From Pegea sp. RAD2-039 (taxonomy: Eukaryota; Chordata; Thaliacea; Salpida; Salpidae): a DNA stretch of 64,000 bases. Location of the stretch: NCBI GenBank assembly GCA_034620365.1, contig JAQGEQ010000071.1:620001-684000 (forward strand), given 5' to 3'. The notes below the pieces were generated by a model. The model worked only from the letters and a program-made list of their open reading frames with translations. It made no database searches and had not been told where the DNA came from. Both the position numbers and the translations under genes were made by a program. Shown piece after piece: positions 47,586 to 59,312 of this stretch (within the stretch, counting starts at the first letter, position 1; each line of letters starts with the position of its first letter).

Positions 47586-50299
47586 TTATTTACATTGCTT
47601 CAAACCCTCATTAAAATCGATCGAGTCAACGTCAAGTTGTTTGCGATCATGCCATTGGAAAGCTGTGGCAACACTATCACCTCTGGGACGTTTATCAATA
47701 CCATGTGTAGGTATATCACGGGAATTAATGAGTGTATTTTTTAAATGACTCATAACTCGACTTTCAGTGCTTTGTGTTGAAGCAGTAGGACTCGAAATGG
47801 CTGAAACACGACTATCTTTATCCATTTGTGAGTTTACAGAGCCTCTTCCAGAGATAGCTCGTGGCATAGCTTGAGGCAAGGTGACGTTTGAAGCAGTCTT
47901 ACTTGCTGCAAAATCAACCTTATTATTTGCTTGTTTGCTCAATCGTGATTTTGAAACTTGTGGTTTTGTTGGTATAGGCGAACTAAGATTCTTTTTCTTA
48001 TAATTAGATGCATGATTACGTTCATCTACAAATGTACAAGATTAATGACAAATTGAATAAATCACAAACTCATAGCAGTCATTAAGCTTAACAATTTATT
48101 CAGTCATTAAGCTACTTGAACTTGACTTTTCCTATGTTAGTCATTTGTAAATAATCAGACAAGTGATTGCACTCGAGTCTACAAAGACATCAAAATTGTT
48201 CACCTGCTTCTCTTTCTTTCTGAATTTTTAAATTTTCCACAAAATGATATTCATTTGCTTGCTCACGATAAGCTCTGATTGCTCGTAATCTTTTGTAAGC
48301 AGATTTAGCACAGTCCATAGCAATAGGAAGTACGCTAACGATACCACCAAAATATACTTTTGATTCTGCACAGCTAAGCTGATTCAACTGTTTCCAAGGA
48401 TGACGTTCACGCAGGTTGCTGATATCCTGTTTGTAAAATAATTGGATGCAATGTGACGACAAATCTGTTCACCAATTTGTTGACAACAAACCTGTCTTGG
48501 TTCCAGTACTTTTTTCCAGGTAGCAAAGAGATATTCTAAAGTTTCATCGTTAGTGGGTTGAGATAACTTTTCAATTGTTCTTCGGAAATCATTAAGATCA
48601 TACACCAAAGAAAGAAAGATTTTGCACACTCTTGTGTCAACACGATTTTCAGACAAATGATGTACATAATCAGAAACCTAAGTTGTGACTTATCATTAGA
48701 TTTTAAGTATTTTTTCAAAGTTTTAAAAAACTAATTAATGTAGTTAAAAACTACTACAGATAAAAAGATCGTAAAGTTTTCTCAACAAATAAGATTGCAT
48801 TTTAACTGATTTTATTAACTAAACAATTAAATACCTTTTAGAGTTTTAGAAGCTACTTAGTTATAGAAGTAATCAAAACAACCAAGGTGTAATATATAAA
48901 TTAAATATAGTGGGTGAATAAAATAATTTTTTGTATAGGTTTCAATATTCATGAATACAAAAACAAAAAAGTTAAAAAAATTCCATAAATATATATTGAT
49001 AAAGTAAATTTTACCTCGGCAATAGTTTTAATTTTGCTAGGATCGCCGCTAAACTTTCTACATCTATCTAAGGCTTGTACAAAAATTTGTTGTTGTTGAA
49101 GAAATACATCATATCTTTTTTCTAGGTTAACTAAAATGCCTCTGGTTTCTTCCAAAATTCGCTGAAATTATTTTGAATTTGTATTACTACACCAGCTAGT
49201 ATAATAAATGATAAACATGGTGAATATAAGAATTAATTATTTTATAAATTCATATTTGATTCTTTACTAGAACTACATTTAAAATAAACAACATTCAATT
49301 TTTGATAACAAACAAAATTTTTAACTTTGAAATATTTAATGTTGTAATTATTGAAGAACAACATTTTAAGATAGAATTATAATAAATTACAAAATTGTGT
49401 TTCTCAGCCAAGTGAAAAATTCTGTAAACTCTGACAAATATTTTTCTTGAACAAGATTAAACAAAAAAAAGTCTGGTAAGCAGCTTAAATTTAAGAGGAA
49501 ATAAATTCAATTGAAAAACTTAACTTTTTAATGCAAACTAAATTAAAACAGTTTTAAATAAATTAAATACTATATTATTCGGTATAGCCGTTTTTTTAAA
49601 TACATCATATAGCCTGACTGTTTAATAATTAGTTTGAAGTAAAATTACAAATTTATAAAAACATAATTGCATCAACAATTAATAATTTTTTTAGTTAATT
49701 AAAATAAAAACGAAACTGATTTTACAAATAGCAACATTTTGAAATATTTTTTTGTATTAAATTCATTATTAGGCTTTCAATACTTTCATTATAAGGGTAT
49801 GAATTTAGAACTATTGTTACATGATTAAAATGTAAAAAGAATATTTTTATAACTAATATTTCTGTTTGAAAATGAAGATAATTAAAATTTTTGTTTTTTA
49901 TTTAAAAAGCTTTACAACAAAAGACTAAATTTTGGGCTTGTTAGTTATAATCGATCGTTAAATCTTGAGTATGAGCTGAACAGTAAATTATTAGTCGATA
50001 CTTTTTAATTTTCCATAAGCTATGTGATTTTATTTACTTAAAAAAAGTTGAAACTAAAATTGCATAGCATTTGAAATTGTAATATTTAAACACAAAATAA
50101 TTAACTAACGATTAAATGACTTTAAAGTTATTTTTGATTTAAGTAAGCTCACTGATTTCATTAGTGTCAGCTCTACTAATAGAAAAGAATAAAAAATATA
50201 TATAACCTCTAAATACATTTTTGATAACAATAATACAAAAAATTAACTTTAGCTTACATTAAACATAGATCGGACCGTTAATATAAAATTTTCATCCAT
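47586..50299 (-). CDS. SPACA9: SPACA9-like microtubule-associated protein
   Basis: Five exons, in coding order 50258-50299, 49015-49161, 48492-48677, 48204-48426 and 47586-48025, give 345 residues. Phases agree, and the 14-codon first exon ends at a perfect GTAAGC. The first 190 or so residues align with human SPACA9: ILVNLEKRYDVFLQQQQIFV, DTRVCKIFLSLVYDLNDF, DISNLRERHPWKQLNQLSC and VYFGGIVSVLPIAMDCAK. SPACA9 lies in the acrosome and inside ciliary microtubules, so a ciliary or sperm role is inferred. The last 155 residues (Ser, Thr and Asn-rich, basic, low complexity) extend well beyond the roughly 170-220 residues of the human forms and look disordered. Intron 1 is about 1.1 kb, the others about 60-340 bases. 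Confidence 0.88.
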
Positions 50300-51879
50300 C
50301 TTCTAGAATCGTTGATGCTATAAGCTGCACTAAATAAGGCAAATTTTTTTGGTATTCTACTTACTAGTTAAATTAAGTACTAGTTGTTCTTTGTAAATTA
50401 TGTATACAATAACCATGGTAATTATTGCGTCATTAATCATTTTGATGATAAATGACAAAACGTTATACGGAAATTATTGACACTCAGTTTTTTCTTAATA
50501 AATTTATTAATATTTTTATTTCAAAAATAGTTTAGTAAAAAAAAAACTTTTTTGGTTTACTTTTTACAAAAAAAAATTAGTTTATCAAATGTTTCTGTGT
50601 TTGATTTTTGTATAAATAAAAATATAATATAGGAGATAAATTAATAAAAACAGCTTGAAATATTCTTGTAAACATTGCAATAACCAAAAAAAAAATTTAT
50701 ATTAAAAGCCACATTTTTATACAAAATCTATTATAAATTTTAGTAATCATATTCAGTAAGCAAACAATTATTCTAAAAAATATATACTGAAGAAAGTAGT
50801 ATAAAAGGTAATGATGTTAAATTACTAGGATATGATTAATACGCAGAAGAAATTTAAACAAAAACAATTTCTTAAACATCGACAGAAATACATAATGTCA
50901 CACACAACTGATAAAACTACTGTTGTTTTATTTTTTCAGAAAAATAGTCAGATAATGATAGAACTGAAGTAATTTAGCTGTATTAAAATGTACCTATCAA
51001 AAATATTCCATTTACTTGTACCTACTTAGTTGTATTGTGCCTATAATAAAGCATGAACTACAGTTAATAAATACTTAATAATTACTACTGAATAATACAA
51101 GAGAGTTTTTCAATACTTCTTGCTACAAGGCTTATAGGTAGTTTTATTGTTAACTAAAGGCATTACATTGGCAAATTTTCCAACTAACTTTACGTAATGT
51201 TTATTTATTTGTAGCAAACTTTTGTTCAAATACTGTAGAAAAAAGCTTCCAATCCATTGATATCGAAAAAAAATCTTATAAAAAGTATCTTAAAATTAAA
51301 AAAAATATAACAAAGTTTTTTAGTTTGTTTGCCTAATATTTTATAATTTCAGTAGATTTAATTTATTAAGTACTTTTTAACTATGTTTCTGAATAGCTCA
51401 CTTATAACTTCCCTTATTAAAGAATACATGCAAATAGTAGTTAGTCTACAATACAACTACGATAATTTCCTTCCCATCTTTGTTAGATATTTTGAGTGAC
51501 GACAAGTTTTGAAAAGTATTTAAGACTTATTTAGAAAGTTTCATTATAGATGTGTTATGAAAACTATAAAACATATGATACGTGGTTAGAACATGATAAA
51601 GATTTATGTAGGAACTAGGTATAACCCATAAGAACTGTTCTTTTTTAAATGGAAAACTTTCGTTAAGATATGATTTTTTAATTTTTTCAAAAATAAATTT
51701 CTACATGTCTTACATTGATATTATAGCTTTATCTTTAAAGAAAACTAAAATTAAGATATAATATTTAATATACGCAAGTGAAAACTGTTTAATCAAACAT
51801 GATGTTTGCTGAAAAGATATTTAATCGTTGAAAATGAATCGTGAACTTTTAAAATTGTCTTACTGGTATAGCAGTAAAT
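50300..51879. other. AT-rich DNA upstream of the SPACA9-like gene
   Basis: No exon or repeat recognised. The promoter of the SPACA9-like gene is expected near 50300-50500. Confidence 0.4.
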
Positions 51880-54420
51880 TATTGTGGGTATCGTTAGCAT
51901 ACTTATCGTTGTTGTTAGTTGCCTAAATGATTGAAAAAAAAAACCTCTATATGGAGAGTCGTTACCATTACAGTTTATTCTAATTTTTAGAATTTATTTC
52001 TTGGGCGAATTGTTGCTAGTTGTTTTAGCGTATTAGAGCTTAATGTAGTTAAACCGTAGCTTAACTTTTGTCCATCTGTGTGGCGAAGGTATGTGTAACT
52101 ATACCCATATCTAAGTACCACGCGAGTTTCGAATTGGACCCTTCCAGGTGGACACATATTAGTGACAATGAAAAGTCCATAAAAAAACTGGTAGAATGCG
52201 AGTTTGGTAAAATGACAACACTTCTAGGAGATGCAAAACTCCGAATTTAAAGCCGGAGTTGGAACCCCGTAGGTAGTTCGTCACTACATTCAGTATTGTT
52301 CTGGCAGCTTCTGCGACGCCAGCTGGGCGCAGCTACATCAGTCTGTCTGTTTCAATGCATGACCTGGGTGGCGTGGAGAGTGGAATCCTTATGCATGGAC
52401 AACTACTGGTACATATGTGCATATTTATATATATGCACCACCGTTCGCGCCACAAACAGGTCAACATAAACCTTAGCAACGGATAAGGTAGTTTTTGCTT
52501 TTGCTATACCTAGTATAGATTTGAATAAGATTCTCTTAGTTTTTTTCACTGTAACAAAGTTTTCTTTTATAAAAAAATGGATACTTTCGAAACCAGGAAA
52601 GAGATCCATAGACCGAAGTACTCTAATTGAGTGGCATCACTGAAAAAAAGCGTTTACTGTTCTCTTAAATAAGTGTGTGTCGAATGGGAACGATGGTGAC
52701 AAATGGGCTGTTCTTGTGAAATGTACCAGCAATTTGAGAGCTGTCAGACTTATGTAAAAACTGAGGTGATGCTGGAACGGTTGTACATTAAGAAACTTTT
52801 GTGTGTCATCTACTACGTACAGAGAAGCAGAAGCCAAGTCAGTCTATAGAAAAATTTCGGTGCACTTTTGTACGTCTAACCAAGAGCTGTGATTTTAAGA
52901 GTGTCAAGGCAGCAGAAAATAGGGATGGTATGATCAGGGTTTCAATCATAGGTGGATCAGCCTCATCAGAGGTATACAGCAACGATTGTCATATCGTTAA
53001 ACTTTAACATTAGAGGAAGTCTTTAACCAAGCGGCGATACTGAGGGATACCCGGCGGAACCACTAATACTTTGGGGCTAGCAGATCGGTTGAAGCCGAAG
53101 AAGCAATGAATTTGATGGAACTCAAGAAGGAGGGCTTACCGGAACCAATAGTAACGGGCATAAAAGGAGTTTATTAAAAATGCGGAGATAGCAAACTTCA
53201 TGATTTAAAAAAATGCCGAGCTGGTTCAAGGATGTGTTTCAAATGTGGGAGGAAGGCCACTATAGTCGAGCCTGTCATCTTCAGAGAAGGTTTACCAAGA
53301 AATAGTCAAGAAGGCAAAGAATGTAAAGCAACCGCAATGGGGCTTACTCATTTTTTTACCAATGGTAGATGCATGCAATGTTAGATGTCTCTGTTGTAGA
53401 CAAGGTATTTAAGGTTCTTATTAATACCGGATCCTTTAGAAGCTTTGTAAGAGACTGCTCATCACTTCAAGATACACAAGACTCAAAATCTATTCAAAGT
53501 GGAACTGGTTCAGTAATCTAAGATATACAAAATAAATAGATTTTGCAAAGTCAACCTCCATCTGTTAAAAAACAGTATAGCGTAAAGTAAAGTGTACATC
53601 TGTTTTTTATGGAGAGCCTCGGTGTAGAGGTGATACTTGGAAGAGACTTCCTTAAAACTCAAAAGTCCAAAAAAGGATTTAATGATACATACTAAAGATG
53701 TATCGAAAAAACAAACACGAAATTGTCATGCCAAATGCTTTAGATGTGGGCAGAGAAGACATTATAGTCATTCGTGTAATGCTCAAACTGAGTTATCTAA
53801 GAAGCAGCCGAATATGAAAAGAAATAAGGGAAGAGCTGGGTTGACAGTCAAGACAACTCTGCTTAAAGAAAGAGCATCAGGACGCTCTAGTTATTATAAG
53901 GTAGAAAGGTTAAAAAGGGAAAGCAGAAGAAGAGATCCTACCTCACGGACTAAAGGCTCTACTGGATCTAATCAGAAATCAATAAGAAGGAAGAGCAGGC
54001 CAAAAGCAATCACAAACGGCGACAAAATAGATTCCTTAGCGTAAGATTTATAGTGAATTTTGTAAACGTCATTACAATTACGAGTTACGGAAGATAGTGG
54101 AAGCGAGACAACACACTTTGTAGCGCTGGAACAGTCTTCCTATCCCTTTTGTCGTTGCATTTGAAGTTGTTCTTTTATCCAGTATAAAAATCTTTGGTAA
54201 AACAGCTCTGTACTACCTACAGTTTTTAGTTTGTCGGAGACATAAAAATGACCTTTGACGAAATATAGTATATGGAGTAGAAGAACTTTGTTTCCGAGGT
54301 TATTGTCTGGAAAGAGATCGAATAAAACCTATTCAGAATAGTTTAAAACTTCTGCTGGATATTGAGTCCTTACAAATCTTAGTTGTTGCAGAGAGCGCAG
54401 GGACTTTTTTTGGCTTATGA
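51880..54420 (+). mobile_element. Ty3/Gypsy-like retroelement copy, most complete of three
   Basis: An LTR or leader-like block (51880-52060) is shared with 38670-38860. A decayed gag (about 52560-53230) ends in a CCHC knuckle, CFKCGRK-HYSRAC, broken by one base near 53245. The protease follows: MLDVSVVDKVFKVLINTGSFRSF near 53375-53450, with Asn in place of the usual catalytic Asp, then VEVILGRDFLK near 53625-53665. A second intact CCHC knuckle (CFRCGQRRHYSHSC, near 53728-53770) and a basic tail lie in a 135-codon frame ending at 54044. A trace of the RT connection region (ERDRIKPIQNSLKLLLDI...FFGL) lies at about 54310-54420. A SINE is nested at 52075-52470. Multiple stops make it inactive. 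Clade assignment beyond Gypsy-like is not possible. Confidence 0.75.
52075..52470 (+). repeat. tRNA-derived SINE nested in the Gypsy-like element
   Basis: The head has TGTGGCGAAGGTATGTGTAA and a B-box-like GAGTTTCGAATTGGA, followed by AGGTGGACACATATTAGTGA. The body carries AATTTAAAGCCGGAGTTGGA, GGTAGTTCGTCAC, GCGACGCCAGCTGGGCGC, ACATCAGTCTGTCTGTTT, GGAGAGTGGAATCC and GGACAACTACTGGTACATAT, then a TATATA-rich end. This is the longest plus-strand copy and aligns along its full length with the minus-strand copy at 14125-14477. It splits the retroelement between the leader block and gag. Confidence 0.85.
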
Positions 54421-54590
54421 AGATGAGTTTTTAGATTTTTGTATAAGGTTCATTAATTCTCTGAGAGGAGAGAGAGGCGGTGATTTTGATATGAATTGGT
54501 AATCACGGTGGAGATATGAAGTGGGTTACTATAGTTCAAAATGAATATTTAGAAGTACCCTGGAGAATGACATAAATGAATGAAGCTATA

Positions 54591-54885
54591 ATGTCAGAAC
54601 TAGATGCTGCTGGAAAACTACGTTATTGTTCAAATTGAAACAGATTTTTCCAGCCATCTCGCTAAAGGTTTCAATGTAGAAATGGTTTCCGTCGGGAGTC
54701 TATTTGGAAGGCTTGGAACTACTATTATATAACACCTATTTGATCTTTGTTGTTGACAGATGTGATAGATAGATTGGACAAAGCAAGAAGAGAACTTCAT
54801 ACTTTCACTTAGGAAAAAGAGATATTAAAAGTTCATGTCGTTATTCTAGCCAATAAACAAGATGAAGATAATGCAGTCTGATCTA
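54591..54885 (+). pseudogene. ARF/ARL small GTPase retrocopy, broken
   Basis: Pieces of an ARF-family GTPase appear in order across shifting frames. LDAAGK (P-loop end) is near 54600-54618, LLFKLKQIFPAI near 54622-54660 and KGFNVEMV (switch 1) near 54666-54689. An IWK.WNYYY block is near 54700-54740, LIFVVDRCDR near 54741-54770 and RLDKARRELHTF near 54772-54810. ILANKQDEDNAV (the NKQD guanine-binding motif) is near 54845-54878. Frameshifts, two internal stops and an apparent deletion of the switch 2 segment (WDVGGQ) disrupt it. No intron interrupts the alignment, so it is probably a reverse-transcribed copy. It begins about 170 bases after the last Gypsy trace. Whether the parent was an ARF or an ARL cannot be said. 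Confidence 0.8.
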
Positions 54886-57800
54886 AGTCTTTCAAATATT
54901 AAAAAATTATATTCTCAATAACGAAAATACTTTATACTAATTAAATGCATAGAAAAACTTGTAGAAACATGATTTAATAAAATAGAAGCTAAAATCGACA
55001 AGAGAAAATCTAATAATATTACTTACATTAAATAATGTTTTCCTCAAATTACTCTGTTTTCAGACTATACCATTTAAATGTTGATTTAAATAAAACTATT
55101 TTCTCTATTAAAAAGTGATCATATTTACAAGAATTAAGTGTTGTATATAATAATATATAATTGACAATCATATTGTATAACTTCAGCACTATAGAATCTA
55201 ACCAAAAGTTTTTTTTTCATTATTATTGTTTATTATGTTTGACATTTTACATTAAAACAAAAAGAATGAAAACAAAATAATTATTATAAGTTTTATAATT
55301 CTTAAAAAATCCGAAGAAAACTTGAAAAATGAGATAAATCGCAAGGAAATGATATTGAATATAAAACTTAGAAATATCCGCTAAGTGGTGTTTAAGACTG
55401 AAATAGGAAATAATAAAAGTTGACGTTAATAAATGGTGGTAAGTCCCACCAAAGCTTAACAGTTTAACTATTATTGGCAAAAAGTAGTAAATCATAATTT
55501 ATATAACGCTAAGCATTGATCTTTAAACTTCAATGATATGCCATTTGAAATAACAACTCTGACAAAGACTTAAGATACTATGAATATATTATGAAAGTAT
55601 TATAAACCTGGTCCTCTATATATATAGACTTGGTATATATGATGGCAATCAGTCTTATAATTTTGATAGAATTATCAGCTTGCTGCAGCTTTTGAATACG
55701 TTTATGGTCAATTATATACTACGATGTAAAATTCCTTGAATTATATATTTTAAGTTTAAATGATAATTTTTTTTTAAATAGAAGACAATTTTAGACAATA
55801 ACCGGTAATCAATAATTATTCAATTATACAATACACTGTAAGATGAATTATTTTATGGTGTGACTATAAGAAATGGTTACAAAAAATAAGTTTACAAAAT
55901 CAGCATCTTCTTTTCCTTATTCTTTAAGCTAAGTAAAATGTATTTCCTTGAAATAGTTGCAACCATAAAATATTTAACATTGCAAAGTTAACAGTTTTAA
56001 AAGTTGCTAAAGATTTGTTTGTTTAATACGTTAGAAATTTTGTGAATGACAAAAATAGATTATTTCAGATAGTAAACAGGTGTATAAAATGAGACTTATT
56101 TTTCATTGATATTTTCTATTAGTATTTATTACCATAGACAATTTTTAAAAAAAGGAGGAAAACCACCTGAAAGAAAAGTATTTAAGTTACTTACACCATG
56201 TAGTTTCAAAGATTAGGTATTATTAAAACAAAATTATAACAAAAGAGACAAAGTATTTGTTACAACTTTGTTTACATCAATATTAATCTATTTATAGTAG
56301 ATTATTTAAATAGTGGCAGTAGAAAAAAATTTTGTGAATTTATTATTTTCCAAAATTATTTTTTGCTTTGAAAAACTTTGGTCTCGAACATTTTTCTTTT
56401 GATTGAAATTATCAAGCTTGATGTAAGAGAAATATTTCAAAATTAACCAGCAGTAGTTAGTTACTTTAGTTAGTATTTCTTTAACTAACTATTACGATGA
56501 AGCTATGTTTAGCAAACTTAAAACAGAGTTAAATGTGAGTTAAACTGAATTTTTAAATAACTTAACTATTAGATATGCTATTGGTAAATTCATTATTTTT
56601 CTTAAGCTTGCTTGATCATAGGAAAATAAATTCGAAAAAATAATTTCACTTTTTTACTACTTAGTATTGATCACAAAACTTCTTTGTTTTAAAACTTTTT
56701 CTTCATGATAACGTTTGCAAGGTCTAGCAATATTTATAAATGATTAGATGAATGTATACAATAAAGTCATTTAACCGTTAGGTGCGCATATGATAAGCGG
56801 ATGTAAAGAAGTTACAACTTTCATTTCAACAGATATTGATAAAGTTCAGTTCGAAAAAGATCGTGTTTGAATAAAAGTTGATTAATAAGGTTTAGTAAAA
56901 TCAAGATGATATTGTATACGTTCAGTGAATGAATAAAATTAGAAGTTTATAATAAAACAATAATAAACTTTTAACATAAGTATAGACTGATAAAAGAGCT
57001 CAGTACTTAATCAGCTTAGAATGAAGTGACTAGTAGATCTTTTGACTCAGATTTTTATAAACTTTCTAAGTTGATATGTTGATCACAACTGCTATGTTTT
57101 TTACATTTGTATGCAAGAAAGTGTATATGTTGGTAATTTATTGGACTAAAATGATTTTAATTATTTTTCTTTCAAATAAATATATCTGATTTTGTGCCGA
57201 AATAAGTTATTGCACTTATGATTTGTAACACAGTTTTTAGGCTAACAATGTAAAAATAACATATAACAAATATACAGCACACTTTCGTGTATTTATCGTA
57301 AACAAATAGAGTTATAAAGTAATTTTAATAATCTATTTTTTGGCTAAAAAATATTTTTTTTGTAATTAATGGTATCGTATTAGACACTGTTTCATTTATC
57401 TCAATATTGTTTTTAGATAAATTACGGCGTTCATCAAAGATTTGTTCAAATATATTAGTAAATAATAATGTTTAAGTAAAGAAATTATTCTTTAACATTT
57501 GTTTACCTAAAGTATAAAGTAATAAATTCTAAATATTAGGTTATTGAAAATAATTTCGAATGTAGTAGCTTTGATAGCTTAATTAGTGAAGACAATTAAT
57601 CAAACACATTTATTGATATGAAATATTCGCTAATAATTTTATATGTCGATTTTCATATGAAAATATACTTTTTATTAAGTTTTACTAAACCACTATAATA
57701 ATTTTCAATTATATTCTAATCATAACATTTTGAATAAAGTTTAAAGGTGATTGAAAATCTAATAATGATTCTAATCATTTTATTCATGGCTTACGCCAAT

Positions 57801-57970
57801 TAAATTTCATCTTGTATTATTACTATAATTTGCTTAGACTTTAATTTGTGAAACTAAAATTTCCTTGTTTTCACAATTAACATTTCTGATAAAGTTTTTA
57901 TATTCCAAATAGGATTTTCAAAGATTATTTGCTTTTATTATTTACTGCTTTTAGCATTGACTCTGCGATA
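54886..57970. other. AT-rich intergenic DNA upstream of the bZIP gene
   Basis: No coding exon recognised. The frame before the bZIP ATG stays open back to 57929, but a TTTTAG acceptor at about 57945-57953 suggests a 5' UTR splice junction instead. Confidence 0.4.
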
Positions 57971-59312
57971 ATGGCCCAACTTCCTAATTTTTCTCCTGGA
58001 TTTGTAACCAGTTATATGCCACAAGGAACATCTGTGTTTATGAGTCCAGTATATAATGCTCAACGTCAGCAAACTCATGAGCACCTTCAGCAATATCACC
58101 AACTACAAGGATCGCCACAATTTTCTTCCAGCGCACATTTCAACATGAATCTCAATGTTAAAAATGGAAGTTTTGATCAAGCAAATGACCCAAAAAACAA
58201 CCCAATGTTTGTGGTACCTTCATATGAAACAATGGCTCCAGTAAGCAGTATTGATTATGCTCTTGAACTTGAAAAGAATCATTCTTCACGTTTTCAGACA
58301 TATGATCACAACAATCATAATTACTACGAACAATTTTCTTCAACGATTGATTATAACCAAAATGGACAATCGACTTCTGGACCCCTAAACGATGGGACCG
58401 CGATTTCTACACCTGTTCCAATACCTTCTGCGGCGTTTGTTACTTCCAATTTTCCTCAAGCAAATAATAGTAATTCCAATCATGTACCTCTGACGTCTTT
58501 CAATCGTGATGAATTTGAAAACAGTGAACATTTAGCAATACCATATAATCAAATGGCGTGGCAAAACTTAAGTACAGGTCAGTTATCAAAAGCTCTAAAA
58601 TGATGTTAAAAAGATTTTTCGTTAAATTCTTTTGATTTTTAATTTTAGTCATTTTTATACACGTGAAATTTGATTTTCAACTTTAATATATAAGATATTT
58701 GAGACAAAGTCTTAACTTTAAAAAGGTCAAGCAAATGGTGAGCACTTCAAAATCCAGCAACATCCAATAATAAATCAAAGCTTATCAAATGTGGAACCAA
58801 CTCAAGACTGGTATTCAGCTGCATCAGTCCAATCTAATCCTCCTCTTCTTCAATGGTCAATACCTTTTACTACAAATCGATCAGAAAAAACGGGTTCAAT
58901 TACAACAGAACATGACAATTTTTCTTGCTCAACCACAAATTACTCAACATCAAATAAAACTTACTCGTCATCGCGTTCCAAAAGTCGTCGAGGACTTCGT
59001 AAATCAAACGGAGATAGTGAAACAAAGCCTTACAGTCACGAAGAATTTGAGCGCTCAGAGCAACGTCGCTTACGTAATAATTTAGCTTGTCGGGAATCTC
59101 GTCAGCGGCGTAAGTTACGCGCAAACGCCATGCAAAAAATGCTCGATGATTTGAATGTCGACAATATTAAGTTGCGCGATACTTATTCCGAGCTGACATC
59201 TAAATGCAACGAGCTGATTTGTCGAGCAATGCAAATAATTGATTTAAACAAGGATAAATTGCATCAGCCGCACTTTCAACAACTTTTAAAGTTTATAAAT
59301 AGTAAAAAGTAA
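57971..59312 (+). CDS. bZIP transcription factor, C/EBP-PAR-like basic region
   Basis: Two exons, 57971-58577 and 58726-59312, join in phase 1 (G|GT) and encode 397 residues. The N-terminal 300 residues are rich in Gln, Asn, Ser and Pro, like an activation region, with no known domain. The basic region (about 312-335) reads RRLRNNLACRESRQRRK and contains the invariant N-x7-R; its RNNxAxRxSR pattern is nearest to C/EBP and PAR-type factors. A leucine zipper follows (about 336-372: MLDDLNVDNIKLRDTYSELT and onward). The C-terminus is short (HFQQLLKFINSKK). It should bind DNA as a dimer in the nucleus. The start is the first ATG after a likely 5' UTR acceptor and gives the MAQLPNFSPGF opening. 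The exact subfamily is not certain. Confidence 0.88.
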
